18,500 bases of DNA from DATARH01 sp035935235. GTDB lineage: Bacteria; Pseudomonadota; Alphaproteobacteria; ATCC43930; CGMCC-115725. The DNA lies in NCBI GenBank assembly GCA_035935235.1, contig DASYXG010000054.1, forward strand, positions 1 to 18,500, read 5' to 3'. The translations under genes and the position numbers were made by a program. The notes under the pieces were generated by a model. That model did not search any database. It saw only the letters and a program-made list of their open reading frames with translations, and was not told the origin of the DNA. Every line of letters starts with the position of its first letter. Position 1 is the first letter of the stretch. This document shows positions 1-7,750 of this stretch, piece by piece.

Positions 1-1
1 C

Positions 2-1162
2 AGCAACGGAGAGGATGTCAGCGCGGCGCCATCGCCGCGCGAGGTCAAGCCTGCGCCTCTGCCCGCGGAGGCGCGACCGCATCCCGAACCCTCGCATTCA
101 CCGATGGCGCGTAGCGTCGAGCCGCCACCGCAGCCCTCGGCAGCCCCGGCGCCCTCGGGAGAGCCGCAATATTCGGGCGCCACTGCGACGATCACCGTGC
201 GCGAGGCGCTGCGCGACGCCATCGCCGAGGAGATGCGGCGCGACGACAGCGTGTTCCTCATGGGCGAGGAGGTCGCCGAGTACCAGGGCGCTTACAAGGT
301 CAGTCAGGGCCTGCTGCAGGAATTCGGCCCGCGGCGCGTCATCGACACGCCGATTACCGAGCAGGGCTTCGCCGGGGTCGGTATCGGCGCCAGCTTCGCC
401 GGTCTGAGGCCAATCGTCGAGTTCATGACCTTCAACTTTGCGATGCAGGCGATCGACCAGATCGTCAATTCGGCGGCCAAGACGCGCTACATGTCGGGTG
501 GGCAGATGGCGTGTCCCATCGTCTTCCGCGGCCCCAACGGGATTGCCTCTCGTGTCGCCGCCCAGCACTCGCAATGTTACGCCAGCTGGTATGCCCACGT
601 GCCCGGCCTCAAGGTCGTCGCGCCCTATACCGGCGCCGACCACAAGGGCCTGCTCAAATCGGCGATCCGCGACCCGAACCCGGTCGTCTTCCTCGAGCAT
701 GAGCTGGTCTACGGCGAGAGCTTCCCGGTGCCCGAGGACCCGGAGTTTCTCGTGCCGATCGGCAAGGCGCGGGTCGCTCGCGAGGGCGAGCGCGTCACTA
801 TCACCGCCTTCTCGCGCATGGTGAAGCTGGCGCTCGAAGCCGCCGAGGAACTGGCCAAGGACGGCATTTCGGCCGAGGTGATCGATCTGCGCACCTTGCG
901 GCCGTTCGATGGCGCGACCGTCGCCGCCTCGGTGAAGAAGACCAACCGCCTCGTCACGGTCGAGGAGGGTTGGCCCTTTGCCGGCATCGGCTCGGAACTT
1001 GCCGCCGCGATGATGGAGGCATGCTTCGACTGGCTCGACGCACCGGTGAGGCGGGTCAGCGGCAAGGACGTGCCGTTGCCCTACGCCGCCAATCTCGAAC
1101 AGCTCGCTGTGCCGCAGGTCGCCGACATCGTCGCCGCCGCGCGTGAAGTGACGTATCGATGA
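2..1162 (+). CDS. pdhB: Pyruvate dehydrogenase E1 component, beta subunit (5' end outside the window)
   Basis: This is the beta subunit of the thiamine-diphosphate-dependent E1 enzyme, which decarboxylates pyruvate and passes the acetyl group to lipoyl-E2. The reading frame is open from base 2 with no stop, so the gene begins upstream. The ATG at 104 lies inside an Ala/Pro/Glu-rich stretch, typical of the flexible linker that follows an N-terminal lipoyl domain in many alphaproteobacterial PdhB proteins, so it is unlikely to be the true start. The E1 beta core begins at TITVREALRDAIAEEM (about base 188). It carries GEEVAEYQGAYKVS, the DTPITEQGF segment with the conserved cofactor-contacting Glu, EFMTFNFAMQAIDQI, AAKTRYMSGG and FRGPNG. 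The C-terminal transketolase domain includes EEGWPFAGIGSE. pdhA is expected just upstream. The stop at 1160-1162 is followed by a palindromic repeat and then pdhC. Confidence 0.96.
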   Translation, partial: SNGEDVSAAPSPREVKPAPLPAEARPHPEPSHSPMARSVEPPPQPSAAPAPSGEPQYSGATATITVREALRDAIAEEMRRDDSVFLMGEEVAEYQGAYKVSQGLLQEFGPRRVIDTPITEQGFAGVGIGASFAGLRPIVEFMTFNFAMQAIDQIVNSAAKTRYMSGGQMACPIVFRGPNGIASRVAAQHSQCYASWYAHVPGLKVVAPYTGADHKGLLKSAIRDPNPVVFLEHELVYGESFPVPEDPEFLVPIGKARVAREGERVTITAFSRMVKLALEAAEELAKDGISAEVIDLRTLRPFDGATVAASVKKTNRLVTVEEGWPFAGIGSELAAAMMEACFDWLDAPVRRVSGKDVPLPYAANLEQLAVPQVADIVAAAREVTYR

Positions 1163-1166
1163 GATA

Positions 1167-1259
1167 CGTCATTGCGAGCGTAGCGAAGAAATCTCCTTCA
1201 GCGGGGGTTTCCTGTGGCGGGAGATTGCCGCGTCGCGCTCGGCGCTCCTCGCAATGACG
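1167..1259. repeat. Palindromic intergenic repeat, copy 1 (CGTCATTGCGAG family)
   Basis: The element starts 4 bases after the pdhB stop and fills most of the gap to pdhC. Its ends are a perfect 12-bp inverted repeat, CGTCATTGCGAG (1167-1178) and CTCGCAATGACG (1248-1259). Inner AATCTCC/GGAGATT arms pair imperfectly. The transcript should fold into a long imperfect hairpin within the pdh mRNA. A second copy lies at 4035-4122. The ATG in its right arm (1254-1256) leads to a stop after three codons, so here it is not used as a gene start. Confidence 0.9.
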
Positions 1260-1269
1260 AGTTAGTCCG

Positions 1270-2616
1270 ATGCCCATTCAAATTCTCATGCCGGCACTGT
1301 CGCCGACGATGACCGAGGGCAGTGTCGCGCGCTGGCTGAAGAAGGAAGGCGACGAGGTTCATTCCGGCGACGTCATCGCCGAGATCGAGACCGACAAGGC
1401 GACGATGGAGTACGAGGCGGTCGACGAAGGCCGGCTGGGCAAGATCATCGTCCCCGAGGGCGCGCAGGGCATCAAGGTCAACCAGCCGATCGCCGTGCTG
1501 CTCGAAGAGGGTGAGGACGCCTCGGCCATCGGTGATGTTGGCGCGGCAGCACCAGCGCCCGCTGCCGAGGCGAAGCCCGCAACTCCGCAGCCCTCGCGCG
1601 GCAACGGTACGGCCGACACCGCGTCAGCCCCTCGCCCCGCGAGCGGGGAGAGGGTGGCGACGGGCGTTAGCCCGGCGGCGGGTGAGGGGCCGCCGCCCGC
1701 GCCAACACCGAGCGGCGACCGCATCTTCGCTAGCCCCTTGGCCCGCCGCATGGCGGCCCAGGCGGGGCTGGACCTCGCGACGATCAAGGGCTCCGGTCCG
1801 CAGGGCCGCATCGTCAAGGCGGATATCGACGCGGCGCTGGCGCGTGGCCCGGCTCCGATAACGCGAGCGCCGATCCAAACGCCCGCGGCGCGGCCGCCAC
1901 AACCCGCGCCGTTCACCCCGGTTACCGGTGACCCGTCCTTCACGCAAAAGCCGCACAGCCAGATGCGGCGGGTCATTGCCCGTCGGCTCACCGAGTCGAA
2001 ACAGAATGTCCCGCATTTTTACGAGACCATCGATTGCGAGATCGACGAGCTGTTGCGCATTCGCAAGGTGCTGAACGACGGCGACCTGAACCTCAACCTC
2101 TCGGTCAACGATTTCGTCATCCGCGCCGCGGGTTTGGCGCTGCGCCAGGTGCCGGCGGCCAACGCCTCATGGTCCGACGACGCGATCATCCTGTGGGAGC
2201 GCGCCGACATCGCGATGGCGGTGGCGCTCGACGACGGCCTTATCACCCCGATCATCCGCGGCGCCGACTTGAAGGGGCTGCAGCAGATCGCCGCCGAGAG
2301 CAAGGATCTCGCCGCGCGTGCCCGCGCCGGCAAGCTGAAGCTCGAGGAGTTCCAGGGCGGGACGTTTTCGATTTCCAATCTCGGCATGTACGGCATCCGC
2401 GAGTTCGCCGCGGTGATCAACCCGCCGCAGGGCTGCATCCTCGCGGTCGGCCAGGGCGCGCCCCGCCCCGTCGTCAAAAACGGCCAGCTCGCGATCGCGA
2501 CCGTTATGACCTGCACCATCTCGTGCGATCATCGCGCGGTTGACGGCGCGGTCGGCGCGCAATTCCTCGCCGCGTTCAAGAAGCTGATCGACGAACCGTC
2601 GCGGATGCTGCTGTAA
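1270..2616 (+). CDS. pdhC: Dihydrolipoamide acetyltransferase, E2 of pyruvate dehydrogenase
   Basis: E2 is the core of the pyruvate dehydrogenase complex and transfers acetyl groups from lipoyl-lysine to CoA. The 448-residue protein has the canonical layout. The lipoyl domain (about 1-80) has the acceptor Lys43 in EIETDKATMEYE. An Ala/Pro linker follows, then the peripheral-subunit-binding domain (about 152-190, FASPLARRMAAQAG...GRIVKADI). After a second Pro-rich linker comes the catalytic domain (about 225-448), with the DHRAVDG motif (His421, Asp425). The PMPALSPTM-type N-terminus, here MPIQILMPALSPTM, supports the ATG at 1270, although the ribosome binding site is weak. The first linker contains about 21 residues (PRPASGERV...AAGEG) encoded by a palindromic DNA element at 1628-1690. 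That insertion is absent from ordinary E2 linkers and is described separately. Confidence 0.97.
   Translation: MPIQILMPALSPTMTEGSVARWLKKEGDEVHSGDVIAEIETDKATMEYEAVDEGRLGKIIVPEGAQGIKVNQPIAVLLEEGEDASAIGDVGAAAPAPAAEAKPATPQPSRGNGTADTASAPRPASGERVATGVSPAAGEGPPPAPTPSGDRIFASPLARRMAAQAGLDLATIKGSGPQGRIVKADIDAALARGPAPITRAPIQTPAARPPQPAPFTPVTGDPSFTQKPHSQMRRVIARRLTESKQNVPHFYETIDCEIDELLRIRKVLNDGDLNLNLSVNDFVIRAAGLALRQVPAANASWSDDAIILWERADIAMAVALDDGLITPIIRGADLKGLQQIAAESKDLAARARAGKLKLEEFQGGTFSISNLGMYGIREFAAVINPPQGCILAVGQGAPRPVVKNGQLAIATVMTCTISCDHRAVDGAVGAQFLAAFKKLIDEPSRMLL
1628..1690. repeat. In-frame palindromic repeat inside the pdhC linker
   Basis: This segment has three palindromic parts. CCCCGC (1635-1640) and GCGGGG (1643-1648) form a tight hairpin that extends to CCCTC (1629-1633) and GAGGG (1650-1654) across one mismatch. 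GGGC (1662-1665) pairs with GCCC (1670-1673). The outer CCCCTC (1628-1633) pairs with GAGGGG (1684-1689). It resembles the GC-rich dispersed palindromes found between genes in many proteobacteria, whose translations give strings such as PASGER or SPLAGRG. Here it is about 63 bp, a multiple of three, and is read through without a stop. Confidence 0.75.
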
Positions 2617-2626
2617 GCTCGCGGCC

Positions 2627-4024
<1,398 letters not shown>

Positions 4025-4034
4025 AATCCCAACT

Positions 4035-4122
4035 CGTCATTGCGAGCGAAGCGAAGCAATCTCAATGAACTTGCGCACCCGGCACGAGATTGCTTCGTCC
4101 CCTGATGGCTCCTCGCAATGAC
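4035..4122. repeat. Palindromic intergenic repeat, copy 2, containing the lipA start codon
   Basis: This is the same family as the copy at 1167-1259. The left arm is GTCATTGCGAG (4036-4046, preceded by C at 4035) and the right arm is CTCGCAATGAC (4112-4122). An inner perfect 11-bp pair, GAAGCAATCTC (4053-4063) and GAGATTGCTTC (4086-4096), makes the hairpin more regular than in copy 1. The loop sequences of the two copies differ. The right arm contains the ATG at 4118-4120 that begins lipA. Confidence 0.92.
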
Positions 4123-5056
4123 AGCCGTTGCTGCGCCGCTGCGGCACCCTGAGAAGGCCCGGTTGCCCGACAATCCGAGTCCCAGGAAGCCGCCTTGGAT
4201 CAGGGTCAAGGCGCCGGTGTCGCCCGAATACCAGGCCACCCGCCGGCTCATCCGCGAGCACAACCTCCACACCGTCTGCGAAGAGGCGGCCTGCCCCAAT
4301 ATCGGCGAGTGCTGGAAGGACAAGCATGCGACGGTGATGATCCTTGGCGCTGTCTGCACCCGCGCCTGCACCTTCTGCAATGTCGCCACCGGCCGTCCCG
4401 ACACTCTTGACCCGCACGAGCCAGAGCGCGTCGGCGAGGCGGTCGGTAAGCTCGGCCTCGCGCACATCGTCGTCACTTCGGTCGACCGCGACGATCTCGA
4501 CGACGGCGGCGCCGGGCATTTTGCCCGCACCATCGCCGCGATCCGTGCCGCCGCGCCCGACACGACGATCGAGGTGCTGGTCCCCGATTTTTTGCGCAAG
4601 GACAGCGCGATCGAGACCGTCGTCGCCGCCCGGCCCGACGTGCTCAACCACAATCTCGAAACCGTGCCGCGGCTCTACACGGAGGTGCGGCCCGGCGCGC
4701 GCTACTTCGCCTCGCTGCGGCTCCTCGATGAGGTGAAGCGCATCGATCCGGCGATGTTCACCAAATCCGGGATCATGGTCGGCCTCGGCGAGGATAAATC
4801 CGAGGTGCTGCAGGTGATGGACGATCTGCGCTCGGCCCAGGTCGATTTCCTCACCATCGGCCAATACCTCCAGCCGACGCCAAAGCATCACGCGGTCGAC
4901 CGCTTCGTGACCCCGGACGAGTTCGATGCCTATCGCCGTCAGGCGCTGGGCAAGGGGTTTCTGATGGTGTCGGCATCGCCGCTGACCCGCTCGTCGTACC
5001 ATGCCGGCGACGATTTCGCGCGCTTGAAGGCGGCGCGCGCCGCCTCACTTTCCTAG
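4118..5056 (+). CDS. lipA: Lipoyl synthase (radical SAM)
   Basis: LipA inserts two sulfur atoms into protein-bound octanoyl groups to make the lipoyl cofactor needed by E2. The 312-residue protein has the auxiliary-cluster cysteines Cys54, Cys59 and Cys65 (CEEAACPNIGEC), the radical SAM motif Cys80-x3-Cys84-x2-Cys87 (CTRACTFC), and the C-terminal RSSYHAG motif near residue 291, whose serine ligates the auxiliary cluster. The ATG at 4118 gives a family-like N-terminus (LRHPEKARLPDN...PPWIRVKAP). An in-frame TGA at 4103-4105 rules out any start further upstream, so the start codon lies within the repeat. No ribosome binding site is visible, and the start would be buried in the repeat stem. Position after pdhB-pdhC-lpdA fits its role in cofactor supply. 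Confidence 0.96.
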   Translation: MTAVAAPLRHPEKARLPDNPSPRKPPWIRVKAPVSPEYQATRRLIREHNLHTVCEEAACPNIGECWKDKHATVMILGAVCTRACTFCNVATGRPDTLDPHEPERVGEAVGKLGLAHIVVTSVDRDDLDDGGAGHFARTIAAIRAAAPDTTIEVLVPDFLRKDSAIETVVAARPDVLNHNLETVPRLYTEVRPGARYFASLRLLDEVKRIDPAMFTKSGIMVGLGEDKSEVLQVMDDLRSAQVDFLTIGQYLQPTPKHHAVDRFVTPDEFDAYRRQALGKGFLMVSASPLTRSSYHAGDDFARLKAARAASLS

Positions 5057-5061
5057 CCGAG

Positions 5062-5523
5062 ATGCCGACCCACGCCGAACAGCGGGTGCTGCCCTACACA
5101 CCCGAACAGATGTACGCGCTCGTCGCCGATATCGAGCGCTATCCCGAATTCCTGCCCTGGTGCGTCGCCGCGCGCATCCGCGAGCGCCGCGCCGATTTCA
5201 TCAACGCCGACCTCGTCATCGGTTTCCGGATGATCCGCGAGCGCTTCACTTCGCGGGTACAGCTCGACCCGCCCGGTCGGATCGACGTCACCTATGCCGA
5301 GGGTCCATTCCGCTATCTCAACAACCACTGGACCTTCGAGCGCGTGCCGGGCGGCTGCCGGATCGATTTCTTTGTCGATTTCGAATTCAAGTCGCGCCTC
5401 TTACAAAAGGTCATCGAGGTGCTGTTCGGCGAGGCGGTCAAGCGCATGGTCGCCGCTTTCGAAGGTCGCGCCAAACAACTCTATGGATCGCCCGCGCCCG
5501 ACGGGGCAGGGGCCACGGCCTAG
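5062..5523 (+). CDS. COQ10/RatA-type START-domain protein (ubiquinone-binding family)
   Basis: This 153-residue protein belongs to the polyketide cyclase/START family that includes mitochondrial COQ10 and bacterial RatA-like proteins. Recognisable segments are the N-terminal PYTPEQMYALVADIERYPEFLPWC signature, FRMIRERFTSRVQLDPP, the GPFRYLNNHWTFE strand and FFVDFEFKSRLLQKV. COQ10 homologues are thought to bind ubiquinone or its intermediates and support respiration. E. coli RatA was reported as a ribosome-associated toxin, but for an alphaproteobacterial protein in this setting the quinone role is more likely. The gene begins 5 bases after the lipA stop, so it belongs to the same transcript. 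Its TAG stop lies in a CTAG that also holds the stop of the convergent cinA gene. Confidence 0.88.
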   Translation: MPTHAEQRVLPYTPEQMYALVADIERYPEFLPWCVAARIRERRADFINADLVIGFRMIRERFTSRVQLDPPGRIDVTYAEGPFRYLNNHWTFERVPGGCRIDFFVDFEFKSRLLQKVIEVLFGEAVKRMVAAFEGRAKQLYGSPAPDGAGATA

Positions 5524-6008
5524 CCGCGCGCTTCGGCCAGCAGCATTTCGAGCGCCAGAACCGTCGCGGCCCGCCTGATCTCCGTCCGGTCGCCGGGGAA
5601 AATGCGCCGTTCGCTATGGCCGCCGCTTTTTGCCGCTACTCCCAAATGAACGAGGCCAACCGGCTTCTCGGCGCTGCTGCCGCCAGGTCCCGCTACCCCG
5701 GTGACCGAGACCGCGAGATCGACCGCGGCGCGTGAGACCGCGCCCTGCGCCATCGCCAACGCGGTCTCGCCGCTGACCGCGCCGTGCGTGGCAAGCGTCG
5801 CCTCGGGTACGCCGAGCAACTCCGTCTTGGATTTGTTCGAGTAGGTGACGAAACCGCGATCGACCACATCCGACGCACCGGGAATCGCCGTTAAAGCTGC
5901 GGCGACGAGCCCGCCGGTGCAGCTTTCCGCTGTCGCGACGCGCCAGCCGCGCTTGCGGCAGGCTTCGAGCACCGCGGCCGCTAGATCAATGGTCTCACGG
6001 TCGAACAC
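5520..6008 (-). CDS. cinA: CinA C-terminal domain protein, nicotinamide-nucleotide amidase (PncC)
   Basis: This 162-residue protein corresponds to the stand-alone C-terminal domain of CinA, which deamidates nicotinamide mononucleotide to nicotinate mononucleotide in NAD recycling. The diagnostic motif TAESCTGGL lies near residues 25-33, followed by GFVTYSNKSKTELLGV, GAVSGETALAMAQGA and SVTGVAGPGG. The N-terminal molybdopterin-binding-like domain of full-length CinA is absent, as in E. coli YgaD/PncC. The start is GTG at 6008; a TAG just upstream in frame excludes a longer form. It overlaps the end of pgpA by 14 bases, so translation is probably coupled. Its TAG stop (5522-5520) shares the CTAG palindrome with the opposing COQ10-like gene. 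Confidence 0.92.
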   Translation of the reverse strand: MFDRETIDLAAAVLEACRKRGWRVATAESCTGGLVAAALTAIPGASDVVDRGFVTYSNKSKTELLGVPEATLATHGAVSGETALAMAQGAVSRAAVDLAVSVTGVAGPGGSSAEKPVGLVHLGVAAKSGGHSERRIFPGDRTEIRRAATVLALEMLLAEARG

Positions 6009-6480
6009 CGGCTAACCCTTCGGCGATGACGACGAGGATCAAAGCGTAGAGCGCGGCCACGACATCGTCGAGCATGATGCCGCACCCGCCTTTGATGTTG
6101 CGGTCGCACCACGACACCGGAAACGGCTTCCAGATGTCGAATACACGGAAGGCGATAAAGGCCGCGACATACAGCCATAGCCGCTGCGGCGCCGCCAACA
6201 GTACCAGCCATTGCCCAGCGATCTCGTCGATGACGACCCAGCCCGGGTCGCTGGCCCTTGTTGTCGCCGTAACCCGCGCCGCCGCCCACCACCCGATGAG
6301 AAACGCCGCGGCCGTCGCGACCGCGAGCGCGGGTGCCCCACCGGTGCCGTGGATCAGCCAGGCGCAGGGCAGGCCCGCGAGCGACGCCCAGGTCCCGGGC
6401 GCCCCCGGCAGCAGGCCGATGCCGAACCCGCTCGCGATCAGTGCCGCGGGATGCGACAGCGGCAGGCCAGGATTTCTCAG
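5995..6480 (-). CDS. pgpA: Phosphatidylglycerophosphatase A, with probable CTG start
   Basis: PgpA is a membrane enzyme that dephosphorylates phosphatidylglycerophosphate to phosphatidylglycerol. The family signature is clear: LLPGAPGTWASLAGLP near the N-terminus, VVIDEIAGQW (acidic pair in the DExxG motif), FRVFDIWKPFP, and GGCGIMLDDVVAALYA near the C-terminus, with hydrophobic segments between. The frame contains no ATG, GTG or TTG anywhere near the start of the homology. The best start is CTG at 6480-6478, which overlaps the ispDF TGA stop (6479-6477) as CTGA and gives a protein of about 161 residues, normal for the family. No ribosome binding site precedes it, so reinitiation after ispDF termination is the likeliest mode. 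Identity is firm; the start is inferred. The end overlaps cinA by 14 bases. Confidence 0.88.
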   Translation of the reverse strand: MRNPGLPLSHPAALIASGFGIGLLPGAPGTWASLAGLPCAWLIHGTGGAPALAVATAAAFLIGWWAAARVTATTRASDPGWVVIDEIAGQWLVLLAAPQRLWLYVAAFIAFRVFDIWKPFPVSWCDRNIKGGCGIMLDDVVAALYALILVVIAEGLAGVRP

Positions 6481-7631
6481 AGCGGCAACCGCACCGTGGC
6501 GACCGCCTGGGCGGCGATGCCTTCGCCGCGCCCGGTGAAGCCGAGCTTCTCGGTCGTCGTCGCCTTGACGCTGACCCGGTCGGCCGCCATTCCGCAAATC
6601 GCGGCGATACGCTCGACCATCGCCGCCCGATGCGGCCCGATCTTCGGTCGCTCGCAGATGATGGTGACGTCGAGCGCGGCGATGCTGCCGCCCTTGGCGC
6701 GCACCAGCCCTACGGCATGCGCGAGAAAGCGGTCCGAGCTGGCGCCCTTCCACTGCGGGTCGCTCGGCGGGAAGTGCATGCCGATATCGCCGGCGCCGAT
6801 CGCGCCGAGGATCGCGTCGGTCAGCGCGTGCAACCCGACATCGGCATCGGAATGACCGACGACGCCGGCGCTGTGCGGGATTTTCACGCCGCACACCATC
6901 AGGCTGTCGCCGGGCCCGAATGGGTGCACGTCGAAGCCTTGACCGACGCGGATGTCGCCCTGCCGGGCCGCGATCAGCCGCTCCGCAGCGGCGAGGTCGT
7001 CAGTCGTCGTCACCTTCAGGTTCGCCTCGTTCCCGGCGACGATCAGCGGCGCGATGCCGGCCGCCTCGGCGACGGCGGCATCGTCGGTCAGCGCCCTCCC
7101 AGCCGCCGCGCGATGCGCTTCGAGGATAGAAGTGAAGTGAAATCCCTGCGGCGTCTGCACCCGCCACAACCCGGTGCGGTCGACGGTCCCGGTAATCGTG
7201 TCGCCGCTCACCCGCTTGATCGTATCGCCGAGCGGTAGGCCAGGGATCGCCGCCGGCGCCCGGTCGAGCGCGCCGAGGACACGATCGATTATCGCGGCAC
7301 CGGGAAACGGCCGCGCGCCGTCATGGATCAGCACTCGTTCCGGGCGATGCGCCGCCAGCGCTTCAAGCCCAAGCCTCACCGAGTCTTGGCGCTCGGCCCC
7401 ACCGGCGACCGGGGGCAGCAAATCGAGGCCGGCAACAGCGCGGTCGTACGATTCGCGGTCTTCTGGGCGGATCGTCACTACCACCCCGTCGATGCGCGAA
7501 TGTCCCGCAAAGGCGCTCACCGCATGACGCAATACGCTCGATCCGCCCAGCGGCAGGTACTGCTTTGGCAGCGTACCGCCAAAGCGCGTGCCGCGCCCCG
7601 CCGCCAATACCAGAGCGAAAGTCGAGCCCAT
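6477..7631 (-). CDS. ispDF: Bifunctional IspD/IspF of the MEP isoprenoid pathway
   Basis: This 384-residue fusion joins two non-consecutive MEP-pathway enzymes. Residues 1 to about 222 are 2-C-methyl-D-erythritol 4-phosphate cytidylyltransferase (IspD), with the nucleotide-binding motif LAAGRGTRFGGTLPKQ (Arg16, Lys23), HDGARPF and a VQTPQGF segment. Residues 226-384 are 2-C-methyl-D-erythritol 2,4-cyclodiphosphate synthase (IspF). Its metal ligands are Asp234 and His236 (FDVHPF) and His268 (GHSDADVGLH), at the usual family spacing, followed by DIGMHFPPSDPQWKGASS and KATTTEKLGFTGRGEG. Such fusions are typical of alphaproteobacteria and some Campylobacterota. The start is ATG at 7631, at the edge of the divergent intergenic region shared with dusB. 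It heads the ispDF-pgpA-cinA set. Confidence 0.97.
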   Translation of the reverse strand: MGSTFALVLAAGRGTRFGGTLPKQYLPLGGSSVLRHAVSAFAGHSRIDGVVVTIRPEDRESYDRAVAGLDLLPPVAGGAERQDSVRLGLEALAAHRPERVLIHDGARPFPGAAIIDRVLGALDRAPAAIPGLPLGDTIKRVSGDTITGTVDRTGLWRVQTPQGFHFTSILEAHRAAAGRALTDDAAVAEAAGIAPLIVAGNEANLKVTTTDDLAAAERLIAARQGDIRVGQGFDVHPFGPGDSLMVCGVKIPHSAGVVGHSDADVGLHALTDAILGAIGAGDIGMHFPPSDPQWKGASSDRFLAHAVGLVRAKGGSIAALDVTIICERPKIGPHRAAMVERIAAICGMAADRVSVKATTTEKLGFTGRGEGIAAQAVATVRLPL

Positions 7632-7650
7632 GGGCTAAACTACCATGAAG

Positions 7651-7689
7651 GTTGCAGTGCGCGACTTTTTGTCACTTATGTTGCAGTGC
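7651..7689. repeat. Short direct repeat in the ispDF/dusB divergent promoter region
   Basis: GTTGCAGTGC occurs at 7651-7660 and again at 7680-7689, 29 bases apart; allowing two transitions, the similarity extends over 14 bases (consensus GTTGCAGTGCRCRA). The second copy contains the proposed -35 box of the dusB promoter. The pair could be a regulator-binding site or a duplicated promoter element. This 119-base gap (7632-7750) is clearly AT-richer than the genes around it. Confidence 0.55.
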
Positions 7690-7709
7690 ACAAATGTTTC
7701 GCATAGAAT
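7681..7709 (+). promoter_or_regulatory. Probable sigma-70-type promoter of dusB-ntrBC
   Basis: TTGCAG (7681-7686) and TAGAAT (7704-7709) are separated by exactly 17 bases and match the housekeeping -35 and -10 consensus well. Transcription would start around 7716, giving a leader of about 35 bases before the dusB ATG at 7751. It is the best promoter-like sequence in the window and sits in the only AT-rich divergent gap. No equally good promoter was seen for ispDF on the opposite strand. Confidence 0.55.
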
Positions 7710-7750
7710 GTCTGCCTAAAAAACATGCAACTTGGTAAATTGCCGCTTCA

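Noticed and set aside
98..700. Long antisense open frames opposite pdhB, lpdA, ntrY, ntrX, dat and hflX
   Set aside because: These are shadows caused by high GC and codon bias in the true genes. Their translations are low-complexity and rich in Arg, Ala, Asp and Gly, with no motif or gene context.
6481..6894. A PgpA of about 299 residues starting within ispDF
   Set aside because: The upstream 139 residues are Arg-rich out-of-frame reading of ispF with no PgpA or membrane-protein character, and PgpA is normally about 160 residues.
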